Positions 16,763 to 24,655 of a DNA stretch of 64,000 nt are shown piece after piece. Under the pieces are notes generated by a model, which did not search any database, was not told the origin of the DNA, and saw only the letters and a program-made list of their open reading frames with translations. A program made the translations under genes and the position numbers. Positions within the stretch are counted from its first letter, which is position 1; the number at the start of each line of letters is the position of its first letter. The stretch is from Stenotrophomonas maltophilia (GTDB taxonomy: Bacteria > Pseudomonadota > Gammaproteobacteria > Xanthomonadales > Xanthomonadaceae), in the NCBI RefSeq assembly GCF_039555535.1, contig NZ_CP154630.1:4043001-4107000 (forward strand), given 5' to 3'.

Positions 16763-16803
16763 TCCCCGATATCAATCAAGACGCCACAATCCGCCAACGC
16801 ATT

Positions 16804-18057
16804 TCATTCCGGCGCCAGCTGGTCCATCCGTATCCGGTTGGCAAACAGCGAAAACGCCAGCATCCCGGCCAGGCCGTTCGCCCGGCTCACCCAGTGCGGC
16901 AGCCAGCGCGGCGGCTTCAGCACACCCGCTTCGAACAGTGGCGCGAAGGCAATCGCATCGGCCAGGCTCATCTTGCCGGCAAACAACCAGCGGCAGACCT
17001 GCAGGCGGTCCTCGGCCAGCATGTGGCGGAAGAAGGTGTGCACCGACACCAGGCCGCGCAGGTACACCGTGTCCTTGGTGAAGGCCAGGCCGCCATTCGG
17101 CGGCACCCCACGGAACACGCGCTGTGCCGACGCAAAGCTCTCTTCGGCGTTCTGCCCGGCATTGCAGAAGTAGCGGAACACCTCGATGAAATCGGCACCT
17201 TCGCGCGCCATTGCAATCGCTTCGGTACGCAGGCTGATGCGCTTGAGGCGCTCGATGTCGATGCTGCCGGTGATCTGTTCGGCGAAAGTAGCCAGTCCTT
17301 CCTGGGTTGCCGTCACCCGTGGCGACGACAGCGCCAGGCTGGGCAGCACCGGCTGCTCGCGGCCGTTCAAAGCGGTCAGCGAATGCACCAGTGCTTCGTG
17401 GTGGAACAGCTGCGCACGGTCGTAGGCACTGAAGCGCGCACTGGTGCGCAGGCGGATACGGGTCGGACCGGCGGCGGCCTTGGAGACCAGTTCCGGGTCC
17501 AGCTGCACCTGGATGATGCGCGATTCAAAGAACGCATCGAGGTCGTTCTGCAGTTGCAGTTGCAGGGCGATGGCCGAGACCGGCACCTGCTCTTCCGGCG
17601 CCAGCAGTTCGTGGTCCAGTTCGGCGGCGATCTGGATGAAGTGCCGCGCCGCTTCGCGCGTACTCGGGCCATTGCCTGGCAGCGGCTGCTCGGGCGCACC
17701 AAACAGCTGCACCGAACAGGTATCGACGACGGCGGTGCCCAGCCCTTCCAAGAGCTGCGCGGCCAGGTCCCAGCTCTGCGCCGACTGCTGCACGTAGTGG
17801 CCCAGCGGGTGGCTGTCGTCGCAGTCGGCAGAGATCGCCGCCAGCGCGCGGCGCTCCTCGCTGAAATCCAGCCTCGGGTAGTCCACCTTCGGCAGCACCG
17901 GTTGCCCACGAGCCACGCTTTCCAGGAACGGCGCCTGCAGCGTTGCCGGCCAGCTGGTCAGGCCCAGCAGGCGGATGCCTCCCACGGCCTCGACCAGGCG
18001 CGCATCGAGCGCTGCATGGTGGGCCACGTCACGGTCCAGCGTCGCGGTCGGTTCCAT
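16804..18057 (-). CDS. QEGLA-motif protein (DUF1704), putative zinc peptidase
   Basis: A 417-residue soluble protein of the family named 'flavohemoglobin expression-modulating QEGLA motif protein'. It has the QEGLA signature (ATQEGLATFAEQ) and an HExxxH-type pair in LFHHEALVHSL, which correspond to the zinc-binding motif of the related eukaryotic MATCAP tyrosine carboxypeptidases. The catalytic residues appear intact, so peptidase activity is plausible, but the bacterial substrate is unknown. I chose the ATG at 18057 (MEPTATLDRD); an upstream ATG at 18111 would overlap a GTAG repeat and adds an unlikely basic leader. It ends in the convergent gap with the three palindromes. Confidence 0.85.
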   Translation of the reverse strand: MEPTATLDRDVAHHAALDARLVEAVGGIRLLGLTSWPATLQAPFLESVARGQPVLPKVDYPRLDFSEERRALAAISADCDDSHPLGHYVQQSAQSWDLAAQLLEGLGTAVVDTCSVQLFGAPEQPLPGNGPSTREAARHFIQIAAELDHELLAPEEQVPVSAIALQLQLQNDLDAFFESRIIQVQLDPELVSKAAAGPTRIRLRTSARFSAYDRAQLFHHEALVHSLTALNGREQPVLPSLALSSPRVTATQEGLATFAEQITGSIDIERLKRISLRTEAIAMAREGADFIEVFRYFCNAGQNAEESFASAQRVFRGVPPNGGLAFTKDTVYLRGLVSVHTFFRHMLAEDRLQVCRWLFAGKMSLADAIAFAPLFEAGVLKPPRWLPHWVSRANGLAGMLAFSLFANRIRMDQLAPE

Positions 18058-18100
18058 GGGCGGACTATAGCGCCCTGCCGTATCCGGCGCTGTGCGCCGC

Positions 18101-18174
18101 CGCCCGAGCATCGGCTCGGGCGCTACAGGGTGTCCCAGGATGCAACCGTTGTAGAGCCGAGCCCATGCTCGGCT
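18101..18174. repeat. Two SMAG-type GTAG repeats
   Basis: A reverse copy (18101-18126, GTAGCGCCCGAGCC type) and a forward copy (18151-18174, GTAGAGCCGAGC type) occupy the gap between rsgA and the QEGLA gene. They are different subtypes placed back to back. Confidence 0.8.
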
Positions 18175-18180
18175 GCCTTG

Positions 18181-19281
18181 CTACCGCCTACGCGGCTTTC
18201 CGGCCGGGCGGAACTGCTGGCCCTTGCCCTTCCTGCCACCGCGCTCCTGCGCGGTCTCGGCCTGTCGAACGGCCAGCTTGGCGGCGGCGGCGGCCACTTC
18301 TTCCTTCAGCTTGAAGTAGTTCAGCAGCCGGCTCTCTTCGATCTCACCGGCCTCGATCGCCGCACGCACCGCGCAGCCCGGTTCCTGCTGGTGCTTGCAG
18401 TCGTTGAAGCGGCACTGTGCCGCCAGCGCTTCGATATCGGCGAAGCCACCTTCGGACAGTGTTTCTTCGCCGGTCGGCTTCAACTCGCGCATGCCAGGGG
18501 TATCGATCAGGCAGGCGCCCATCGGCAGCGGCATCAGCGCACGATGGGTGGTGGTGTGGCGGCCGCGCGAATCGTTGGCGCGCACCGCGTTGGTCTTCAT
18601 CCGCTGCTCGCCGAGCAGCGTGTTTGTCAACGTGGACTTGCCGGCACCGGAGGAACCGACCAGCACCACGGTGCGGCCCGGGCCCAGCCACGGTTGCAGC
18701 ACGGCAACGCTTCCGGCATCCAGGCCGTTGATCGCATGCAGGGCAATGCCCTGCATCTCCAGCTCTTCCAGCACCGCCAGTGCGTCCTCGCTGTACTCGG
18801 TCTGGTCGGCCTTGGTCAGCACCACCACCGGTTCGGCACCACCACCACCGACCAGCAGCAGGTAGCGCTCGATGCGGCGCGGATTGAAGTCGGCATCCAG
18901 CCCGCAGACGATGAACACCGTATCGATGTTGGCCGCGATCACCTGCTGGTGGTAATGCTCGCCGGCCGCGCCGCGCTTGATCGCGGTACGCCGCGGCAGC
19001 AGGGCGACGATGCGGATGCCGTCGAGCAGCACCCAGTCGCCCACCGCCGGCCGTTCATGGCTGGGGAAACGCGGGCGCTGCCATTCGGGCAGCGACTCGG
19101 CCTTGATCGAGGCGTACGGGCCATCGGCCACCACGTAGTGGGTGCGGTGCTGTTCGATCACCCGTGCCGGGCGGGCCTGCGGGTGCGCGGCCATCGCGGC
19201 CTGCCAGTCGGCCTGCTGCGCCGGGCCCGGCCAGGGCCAGCCGATGGTCTGCAGGGCGATGAAATCGGGGGTCTGGGTCAT
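18181..19281 (-). CDS. rsgA: Ribosome small-subunit biogenesis GTPase RsgA
   Basis: A 366-residue circularly permuted GTPase that assists late 30S subunit maturation. Motifs occur in the permuted order: G4 (VVLTKADQ), G1 (GSSGAGKSTLTN), a G2 region (DSRGRHTTTH) and G3 (DTPGMREL). A zinc-binding module follows (CRFNDCKHQQEPGCAVRAAI). The N-terminal region has the expected OB-fold-like content (RPAVGDWVLLDG), and the C-terminus is lysine/arginine rich (GGRKGKGQQF), as is common for RNA-binding GTPases. Start at 19281 (MTQTPDF) or 19290 (MAAMTQTPDF) cannot be decided; neither has a convincing ribosome site. Confidence 0.95.
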   Translation of the reverse strand: MTQTPDFIALQTIGWPWPGPAQQADWQAAMAAHPQARPARVIEQHRTHYVVADGPYASIKAESLPEWQRPRFPSHERPAVGDWVLLDGIRIVALLPRRTAIKRGAAGEHYHQQVIAANIDTVFIVCGLDADFNPRRIERYLLLVGGGGAEPVVVLTKADQTEYSEDALAVLEELEMQGIALHAINGLDAGSVAVLQPWLGPGRTVVLVGSSGAGKSTLTNTLLGEQRMKTNAVRANDSRGRHTTTHRALMPLPMGACLIDTPGMRELKPTGEETLSEGGFADIEALAAQCRFNDCKHQQEPGCAVRAAIEAGEIEESRLLNYFKLKEEVAAAAAKLAVRQAETAQERGGRKGKGQQFRPAGKPRRR

Positions 19282-19404
19282 CGCCGCCATTCTACCTGTG
19301 CCGGCGCCCTGCCAGCCCAGCAGTGACGGGCCCGGAGCCCTTGCCATGCATTGCAGCAATTCCGGTAGGATGGAAGCCCCATGCCTTTTGACGGCCCATA
19401 CCCC

Positions 19405-20679
19405 ATGTCCACCTCCTCGCCCAAGCCCCTGGCCATCCGCGAGCGCCTTTCCGAAGTGCGCTACGAAATCCGCGGAGAACTGGCGCGGCGAGCCCGGGAG
19501 CTGGAGGCGCAGGGCCGCAAGCTGATCAAGCTCAACATCGGCAACCCGGGCAACTTCGGTTTCCGCGCGCCCGAGCACCTGCAGCGCGCGATCGCCGACG
19601 ACATGGGCCGCACCGACCCGTACACCCACCAGCAGGGCCTGCCGGTGGCGCGCGAAGCGATCGCGTCGTACTACGCCCGCCGCGGTGCACCCGATGCGCA
19701 CCCGGACCGCATGTTCGTCGGCAACGGCGTCAGCGAACTGATCGACCTGTCGCTGCGCGCACTGCTCAACCCGGGCGACGAAGTGCTGGTGCCCTCGCCG
19801 GACTACCCGCTGTGGTCGGCCTCGACCATCCTCAACGATGGCCGCCCGGTGTACTACCGCTGCGCCGCCGAAAACGGCTTCCAGCCGGACCCGAGCGAGA
19901 TCGAGGCCCTGGTCTCTTCGCGCACGCGCGCCATCGTGCTGATCAACCCGAACAACCCCAGCGGCGCCAGCTACCCCCGCGAACTGCTGGAGCGCGTGGT
20001 GGAGATCGCGCGCCGCCACAACCTGCTGTTGCTGGTCGATGAGATCTACGACCAGATCCTGTACGACGATGCGGTGTTCCAGCCGGTCGCGCCGCTGGCC
20101 GGCGACCACCCGTGCCTGACCTTCAGCGGCCTGAGCAAGGTGCACCGCGCCTGCGGCTGGCGCGTGGGCTGGGCCCACCTCAGCGGCGGCGACGCGCGCC
20201 TGGGCGATTTCCGCGCCGCGCTGGACCTGCTCGGTGCGCTGCGCCTGTGCGCCAACGTGCCGGGGCAGTACGCCATCGAGGCGGCGGTGAATGGCCCGGA
20301 CACCATTTCCGAGCTGTGCGCCCCCGGTGGCCGCCTGTATGAAACCCGCCGCGCGGTGATCGAAGCGTGCGAAGCCAGCGAGCACCTGTCACTGGTCGCG
20401 CCGGCTGGCGCGCTGTACGCGTTCCCGGCCGTGGTCGGCGCCGCCGCCAAGGGCTTCGACGACCATAATTTCGCACTGGACCTGATGAACAACGAAGGCG
20501 TGCTGGTGGTGCCGGGCTCGAGCTTCAACGTGCCCTACCGCCATCATTTCCGCGTGACCCTGCTGCCGGAAGCCTCAGTGATGCGCGATGTGTTCGCCCG
20601 CATCAACCGCGTGCTGGCGCGCCGTGCCGAGGACGCGACCAAGGTCGTGCCGATGAAGCCACGCCGCTCGGTGGCCTGA
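19405..20679 (+). CDS. alaA: Alanine aminotransferase AlaA-like, PLP-dependent
   Basis: A 424-residue class I/II aminotransferase close to E. coli AlaA along its length: KLIKLNIGNPGNFGF, VGNGVSELIDLSLRALL, VPSPDYPLW, INPNNPSGASYPRELL, LLVDEIYDQILYDDA, and the PLP lysine in GLSKVHRACG (Lys245). It makes alanine from pyruvate and glutamate. An ATG at 19381 adds eight residues and is nearer to an AGGATGGAAG ribosome-site-like stretch, so the longer form is possible. It is followed 3 bp later by a GTG-started esterase and then a methyltransferase, likely one transcript. Confidence 0.92.
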   Translation: MSTSSPKPLAIRERLSEVRYEIRGELARRARELEAQGRKLIKLNIGNPGNFGFRAPEHLQRAIADDMGRTDPYTHQQGLPVAREAIASYYARRGAPDAHPDRMFVGNGVSELIDLSLRALLNPGDEVLVPSPDYPLWSASTILNDGRPVYYRCAAENGFQPDPSEIEALVSSRTRAIVLINPNNPSGASYPRELLERVVEIARRHNLLLLVDEIYDQILYDDAVFQPVAPLAGDHPCLTFSGLSKVHRACGWRVGWAHLSGGDARLGDFRAALDLLGALRLCANVPGQYAIEAAVNGPDTISELCAPGGRLYETRRAVIEACEASEHLSLVAPAGALYAFPAVVGAAAKGFDDHNFALDLMNNEGVLVVPGSSFNVPYRHHFRVTLLPEASVMRDVFARINRVLARRAEDATKVVPMKPRRSVA

Positions 20680-20682
20680 GCC

Positions 20683-21300
20683 GTGGCGTTGTCCTACCTG
20701 GCGCTGGGCGATTCGTACACCATCGGTGAAGCGGTTGCAGTCGAAGGCCGTTGGCCGCACCAGCTGGCCGCTGCGCTGCGTGCGCAGGGCATCGACTTGT
20801 CCAACCCGCAGACCATTGCGACCACCGGCTGGACGACCGACGAGCTCGACGCGGGTATCGACGCGACCGCACCGCAGGGTCCGTTCGATTTCGTCAGCCT
20901 GCTGATCGGCGTCAACAACCAGTATCGCGGGCGTCCGCTGGACGAGTACCGCAACCAGTTCCAGGCCTTGCTGCAGCGGGCGATCGGCTTCGCCGGCGGT
21001 GATACCGGCCGCGTGCTGGTGCTGTCCTTCCCCGATTGGGGTGCCACCCCGTTCGGTGCCGGCAGTGGCCGCGACCTGGCCGCGATCGAGATCGAAACCG
21101 ACGAGTTCAATGCCGCCGCCGAAGTGATCAGCACCCGGCACGGCGTGGCCTTCGTCGACATCACCGACATCAGCCGCGCACAGGGCGACCAACCGACGAT
21201 GATCGCCGAAGACGGGCTGCACCCCTCGGCGAGGATGTACGCGCTGTGGAGCGCGCGCGCGCTGCCGGTTGCCGCGCATCTGCTTGGCGGCACGGACTGA
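20683..21300 (+). CDS. SGNH/GDSL hydrolase
   Basis: A 205-residue esterase/lipase-type protein. Block I is LALGDSYTIGEA (nucleophile Ser), an Asn-containing GVNNQYRG matches the block III region, and the C-terminal catalytic pair is in EDGLHPS (Asp and His). No signal peptide is visible, so it is probably cytoplasmic. The start is GTG, 3 bp after the aminotransferase stop, and the following methyltransferase starts 4 bp after its own stop. The substrate is unknown. Confidence 0.88.
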   Translation: MALSYLALGDSYTIGEAVAVEGRWPHQLAAALRAQGIDLSNPQTIATTGWTTDELDAGIDATAPQGPFDFVSLLIGVNNQYRGRPLDEYRNQFQALLQRAIGFAGGDTGRVLVLSFPDWGATPFGAGSGRDLAAIEIETDEFNAAAEVISTRHGVAFVDITDISRAQGDQPTMIAEDGLHPSARMYALWSARALPVAAHLLGGTD

Positions 21301-21304
21301 GGCG

Positions 21305-22024
21305 ATGGACGGCACGCCACGGAACGGCCCGCCCCTGCCCTGTACTCCCCTGACGGCCCCGCAGGCCCGCTTGATCGCCGAAGCGTTCCGCCCGGCGCAG
21401 GCCTGGGGCAACCGCCGCGACTACTACTACACCCGCAGCAAGCTCGGCAGCGATCCGCTGTACGACGGCGTGCTGCAGCATCTGCCTGACGACGGGCAGC
21501 CGGTGCTGGACCTGGGCTGCGGGCTGGGCCTGTTCGCCCATGTACTGCGCCAGCGTGGCGGTACCCAGCCCTACCTGGGCGTGGACGTGGATGCCGGCAA
21601 GATCGCCCGCGCGCAACGTGCCGCCGCCGGGCTGCATGACGTGCACTTCGACTGCGTGGACGTGCAGGCGCCACTGCCGGCGCAGGCCGGGCACGTCCTG
21701 CTGCTGGACGTGCTGCAGTACCTGGACGCGGGCCCGCAACAGGCGCTGCTGCGCGCCGCCAGCGAGCAGGTGGCACCCGGCGGCCGCCTGCTGCTGCGCA
21801 CACCGCTTGCCACCGGCGATGGCCGCGACCGCACCACGCGGATGGCGGACCGGCTGGCCTGGCTGGTCGGCTGGATGGGCACGCGCCCGCGCCACTACCC
21901 CGATCCACGGGTACTGCAGACGACGCTTGCCGAAGCGGGATTGCAGGTGACCGCCCCCCGGCCGCTGCATGGGCGTACGCCCTTCAACAGCTGGCTGCTG
22001 GTGGCCGAACGCCCTGAGGTGTAG
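21305..22024 (+). CDS. Class I SAM-dependent methyltransferase
   Basis: A 239-residue methyltransferase with the SAM-binding motif VLDLGCGLGLFAHVL, an acidic strand (YLGVDVDAGKIARA) and a later motif (GHVLLLDVLQYLD). It resembles small-molecule or lipid methyltransferases, but no specific substrate can be named. It is the last gene of the aminotransferase-esterase-methyltransferase cluster. Its TAG stop codon (22022-22024) is provided by the GTAG of an overlapping SMAG repeat. Confidence 0.85.
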   Translation: MDGTPRNGPPLPCTPLTAPQARLIAEAFRPAQAWGNRRDYYYTRSKLGSDPLYDGVLQHLPDDGQPVLDLGCGLGLFAHVLRQRGGTQPYLGVDVDAGKIARAQRAAAGLHDVHFDCVDVQAPLPAQAGHVLLLDVLQYLDAGPQQALLRAASEQVAPGGRLLLRTPLATGDGRDRTTRMADRLAWLVGWMGTRPRHYPDPRVLQTTLAEAGLQVTAPRPLHGRTPFNSWLLVAERPEV

Positions 22025-22163
22025 AGCCGAGCCCACGCTCGGCTGTGCTGTTGCGGTAGATCCACGCCATGCGTGGATGGCATACATGGCGGAGTCGAGC
22101 ATGGCTCGACTCTACAATGTGTTTCTCGCGACCATTCCTGTAGAGCCGAGCCCACGCTCGGCT
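22021..22163. repeat. Cluster of four SMAG-type GTAG repeats
   Basis: Forward GTAGAGCCGAGC copy at 22021-22044 (overlapping the methyltransferase stop), forward GTAGATCCACGC copy at 22056-22079, reverse GTAGAGTCGAGCC copy at 22092-22115, and forward GTAGAGCCGAGC copy at 22140-22163. They fill the convergent gap before the deacetylase gene and represent three sequence subtypes. Confidence 0.85.
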
Positions 22164-22187
22164 GCTCCACGCGGCCAGAACCCGGTG

Positions 22188-22967
22188 CTACGAGTCAGGC
22201 AGCTGCACCTTCAAGCCGCGCTCTTCCAGCGCCTGCAGCACGCGCTCGATGATCACCAGATTGTGGCCGTGGGCGGCGCCCTCGTGCAGCAGCACGATGG
22301 CCCCTGGGCGCAGGTCCGGCAGCAACCGCGCCAGCACGCTGTCCGGGGTGCAGCCGACGCCGTCGTAACCGCGCGCGCTCCAGCCCACGCGCGTCAGGCC
22401 CAGCGCCTTCAGCACCGGCGCCACGAACGGGTTGGTCATGCCCACCACCGAGCGATACCAGCGCACCGGATGCCCGCTCAGCGCCTGCAGCGCATGCTGG
22501 CAGCCTTCGATCTCGGCACGCATCGCCGCTGGGCCCAACCGCCAGAAGCGGGCCTGCGGGTGGCTGAGACTGTGATTGCCCAGATCGTGGCCACGGCGCA
22601 GGATCTCGGCCACCAGTTCCGGCTGTGCCAGCGCACGGTCCCCCACCAGGAAGAAGGTCGCACGCGCCTGGTGGCGGTCCAGCAGATCGAGCACGGCACG
22701 GGTTTCCGGGCCGGGGCCGTCATCGATCGTCAGCCAGACACTGTTGCCAGCGTCCGGCACCCGGCTGAGTACCGGTGCGTAGAAACGGCTGTTGGGCAGG
22801 AACACCGGCACCATGAACAGCGCATGGCTGGCCACCATCAGCGGCAGCCCCCAGTGCCACCCAGCCTGTACCCAGACCAGGATCACGGCCAGCTGCGACG
22901 CCACCAGCCAGGGCAGCCAGCGCCAGGGGCGGGCCGGGATGCGATGCAATGTTCCTGCGTTGCTCAT
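22188..22967 (-). CDS. Polysaccharide deacetylase (NodB-fold), membrane-anchored
   Basis: A 259-residue protein with hydrophobic N-terminal segments (RWLPWLVASQLAVILVWV and GLPLMVASHALFMVPVFL) and a NodB deacetylase domain: WLTIDDGPGPETRAVL (catalytic and metal Asp), GNHSLSHPQ (metal-binding His pair), RWYRSVVGM and a C-terminal IVLLHEGAA. It likely removes acetyl groups from a cell-envelope glycan. The ATG at 22967 (MSNAGTL) is preferred to the ATG at 22982. It diverges from the glutaredoxin fusion gene. Confidence 0.88.
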   Translation of the reverse strand: MSNAGTLHRIPARPWRWLPWLVASQLAVILVWVQAGWHWGLPLMVASHALFMVPVFLPNSRFYAPVLSRVPDAGNSVWLTIDDGPGPETRAVLDLLDRHQARATFFLVGDRALAQPELVAEILRRGHDLGNHSLSHPQARFWRLGPAAMRAEIEGCQHALQALSGHPVRWYRSVVGMTNPFVAPVLKALGLTRVGWSARGYDGVGCTPDSVLARLLPDLRPGAIVLLHEGAAHGHNLVIIERVLQALEERGLKVQLPDS

Positions 22968-23026
22968 CCCCCATGATGCCATGGGGGTTAGAATTGATGA
23001 TTCGAATTCCCGGAACCCCGACGTCC

Positions 23027-23953
23027 ATGTCCCTCGATCCCGCCCTGCGTTCGCGCATCGAATCCATCCTCAACGCCAACCGCGTCGTGCTGTTCATGAA
23101 GGGCCAGCCGTCGATGCCGCAGTGTGGTTTCTCGGCCAAGGCCGTGGGCGCGCTGCAGGACCTCGGTGTCGAGTTCGCCCACGTCAACGTGCTGGCCGAC
23201 CAGGAAATCCGTGAAGGCATCAAGGCCTACGGCGACTGGCCGACCATCCCGCAGCTGTACATCGACGGCGAACTGGTCGGCGGCAGCGACATCGTGCTGC
23301 AGATGGCCGCCAGCGGCGAGCTGAGCAGCGTGCTGGGCCTGGCCGCACCGGACCGCACCCCGCCGAGCATCACCGTCACCCCGGCCGCCGTGGAAATGCT
23401 CAAGGGCGCGCTGGCCGACGCTCCGGGCGCTGCCCTGCAGCTGAGCATCGACGCCGGCTTCCAGCCGAACTTCCAGCTGGCCCCGCATGACGAAGGCGCG
23501 ATCGCTGCCGAGTCCAACGGCCTGCGCGTGCAGTTCGACCTGTCCAGCGCCCGTCGCGCCAACGGCATCACCATCGACTGGGTGGACGACATCCGCGGCA
23601 AGGGCCTGGCGATCGACAACCCGAACGCACCGAAGCCGGTACAGGAAATCAGCGTGCGTGATGCCGACGACCTGGTGCGTGCCGGCAACATCACCCTGGT
23701 GGACGTGCGTCCGGCCGACGAGCGCGCCATCGCCGCCGTCGGCGTGCCGTTCAGGAGCTTCGACGGCAACGGCCGTGCGGAGCTGGAAGCCCTGCCGAAG
23801 GACACCGCACTGGCCTTCCTGTGCCACCACGGTGGCCGCAGCGCGCAGGCCGCCGAGCAGTTCCGTGCACTGGGCTTCACCAAGGTGTTCAACGTCACCG
23901 GCGGCATCAATGCCTGGTCCGAAGACGTGGACAACGGCGTGCCGAAGTACTGA
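23027..23953 (+). CDS. Monothiol glutaredoxin (Grx4 type) fused to an A-type-like domain and a rhodanese
   Basis: A 308-residue three-domain protein. Residues 1-105 are a CGFS monothiol glutaredoxin (active Cys33 in MPQCGFSAKA; PTIPQLYIDGELVGG) that would bind or transfer Fe-S clusters with glutathione. Residues about 112-205 resemble an IscA/HesB A-type scaffold (ITVTPAAVEMLKGAL, LQLSIDAGFQPNF, DWVDDIRGKGLAIDNPNAP) but lack the cysteines that ligate the cluster. Residues about 215-305 are a rhodanese with active Cys266 in FLCHHGGRS. Such Grx-rhodanese fusions are known in Xanthomonadaceae. The combination points to sulfur or iron-sulfur trafficking. Confidence 0.92.
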   Translation: MSLDPALRSRIESILNANRVVLFMKGQPSMPQCGFSAKAVGALQDLGVEFAHVNVLADQEIREGIKAYGDWPTIPQLYIDGELVGGSDIVLQMAASGELSSVLGLAAPDRTPPSITVTPAAVEMLKGALADAPGAALQLSIDAGFQPNFQLAPHDEGAIAAESNGLRVQFDLSSARRANGITIDWVDDIRGKGLAIDNPNAPKPVQEISVRDADDLVRAGNITLVDVRPADERAIAAVGVPFRSFDGNGRAELEALPKDTALAFLCHHGGRSAQAAEQFRALGFTKVFNVTGGINAWSEDVDNGVPKY

Positions 23954-23976
23954 CCGGTCCCGGCATGGGGTCGACT

Positions 23977-24017
23977 TGGGGTCGGATCCCTTTCCGCAGG
24001 AAAGGGCTCTGACCCCA
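23977..24017. repeat. 19-bp imperfect palindrome (ggggtc...gacccc)
   Basis: Arms 23977-23995 and 23999-24017 match at 17 of 19 positions around a 3-nt loop. The element lies directly before the true terminator in the same convergent gap and has no GTAG end, so it is a separate repeat type from the SMAG copies. Confidence 0.7.
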
Positions 24018-24020
24018 GCA

Positions 24021-24052
24021 CAGAAAACGCCGGCATTCGCCGGCGTTTTCTG
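24021..24052. terminator. Bidirectional terminator after the glutaredoxin fusion gene
   Basis: A perfect hairpin (cagaaaacgccggc, loop attc, gccggcgttttctg) with A and T runs on opposite sides serves both convergent genes. Confidence 0.88.
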
Positions 24053-24076
24053 CATCCACGCATGGCGTGGACCTAC
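24053..24076 (-). repeat. SMAG-type GTAG repeat supplying a stop codon
   Basis: Reverse-orientation GTAGGTCCACGCC palindrome. Its TAG (24073-24075 on the minus strand) is the stop codon of the DUF924 gene. Confidence 0.8.
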
Positions 24077-24612
24077 CCGGCAAACCCGCCTTCGGCCAGG
24101 TAATCCAGCTCTTCCGCCGTGGGCAAGCGACCGAGCACGGCATTGCGATGCGGGAAACGACCGAAGCGGCGGATGATGTCGCGGTGCAATTCGGCGTACT
24201 GCAGGTATTCCTTGTCACCCAGCACGTCGAACATCGCCACCGAACGGTCCTGGTCCAGCGGATCCTCGGAGTGCTCGAACGGCAGGTAGATGAAGGCGCG
24301 CAGCTTCGGGACCAGCTGCAGGTCCAGACCTTCCTCGATGGCGCGCATGGCGTAGTGCCGGGCCAGGCCATCGGTGGCGTAGGAATGGGCGGTTCCACGG
24401 AAGCAGTTGCGCGGGAACTGGTCCAGCAGCAGCATCAGCGCCAGCGCCCCTTCGGCGCTGCCCAGCCAATGCTCGCGCGCGCGCGCGGCCGCGGCGAAAT
24501 GCTCATCCAGAAACAACTGGCGGAACTGCGCGTCGAACGCATCGTCGCGGGCGAACCACTTCGCAGGGCCCGCTTCTTTCCAGAATTCCACCACTTGCGC
24601 GGCAACGTCCAT
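24073..24612 (-). CDS. DUF924 family protein
   Basis: A 179-residue helical protein of the uncharacterised DUF924 family, recognisable from EFWKEAGPAKWFARD, LLLDQFPRNCFRGTAHSYATD, ARHYAMRAIEEGLD and PFEHSEDPLDQD. The fold of this family resembles tetratricopeptide-like helical repeats; biochemical function is unknown. Start is the ATG at 24612; a GTG one codon upstream is possible. The stop codon is within a SMAG repeat. Confidence 0.88.
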   Translation of the reverse strand: MDVAAQVVEFWKEAGPAKWFARDDAFDAQFRQLFLDEHFAAAARAREHWLGSAEGALALMLLLDQFPRNCFRGTAHSYATDGLARHYAMRAIEEGLDLQLVPKLRAFIYLPFEHSEDPLDQDRSVAMFDVLGDKEYLQYAELHRDIIRRFGRFPHRNAVLGRLPTAEELDYLAEGGFAG

Positions 24613-24655
24613 CACCTACTCCCCAGGGCCGGCGCGCCGCGCCAGGCCATCATCA

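Noticed and set aside
13930..16797. A 955-codon minus-strand open frame opposite the TonB receptor
   Set aside because: Shadow of the receptor gene, which has a signal peptide, plug and barrel; the opposite frame has none of these.
16456..19326. A 956-codon plus-strand open frame opposite the QEGLA and rsgA genes
   Set aside because: Runs through palindromes and terminators and opposes two genes with intact catalytic motifs.
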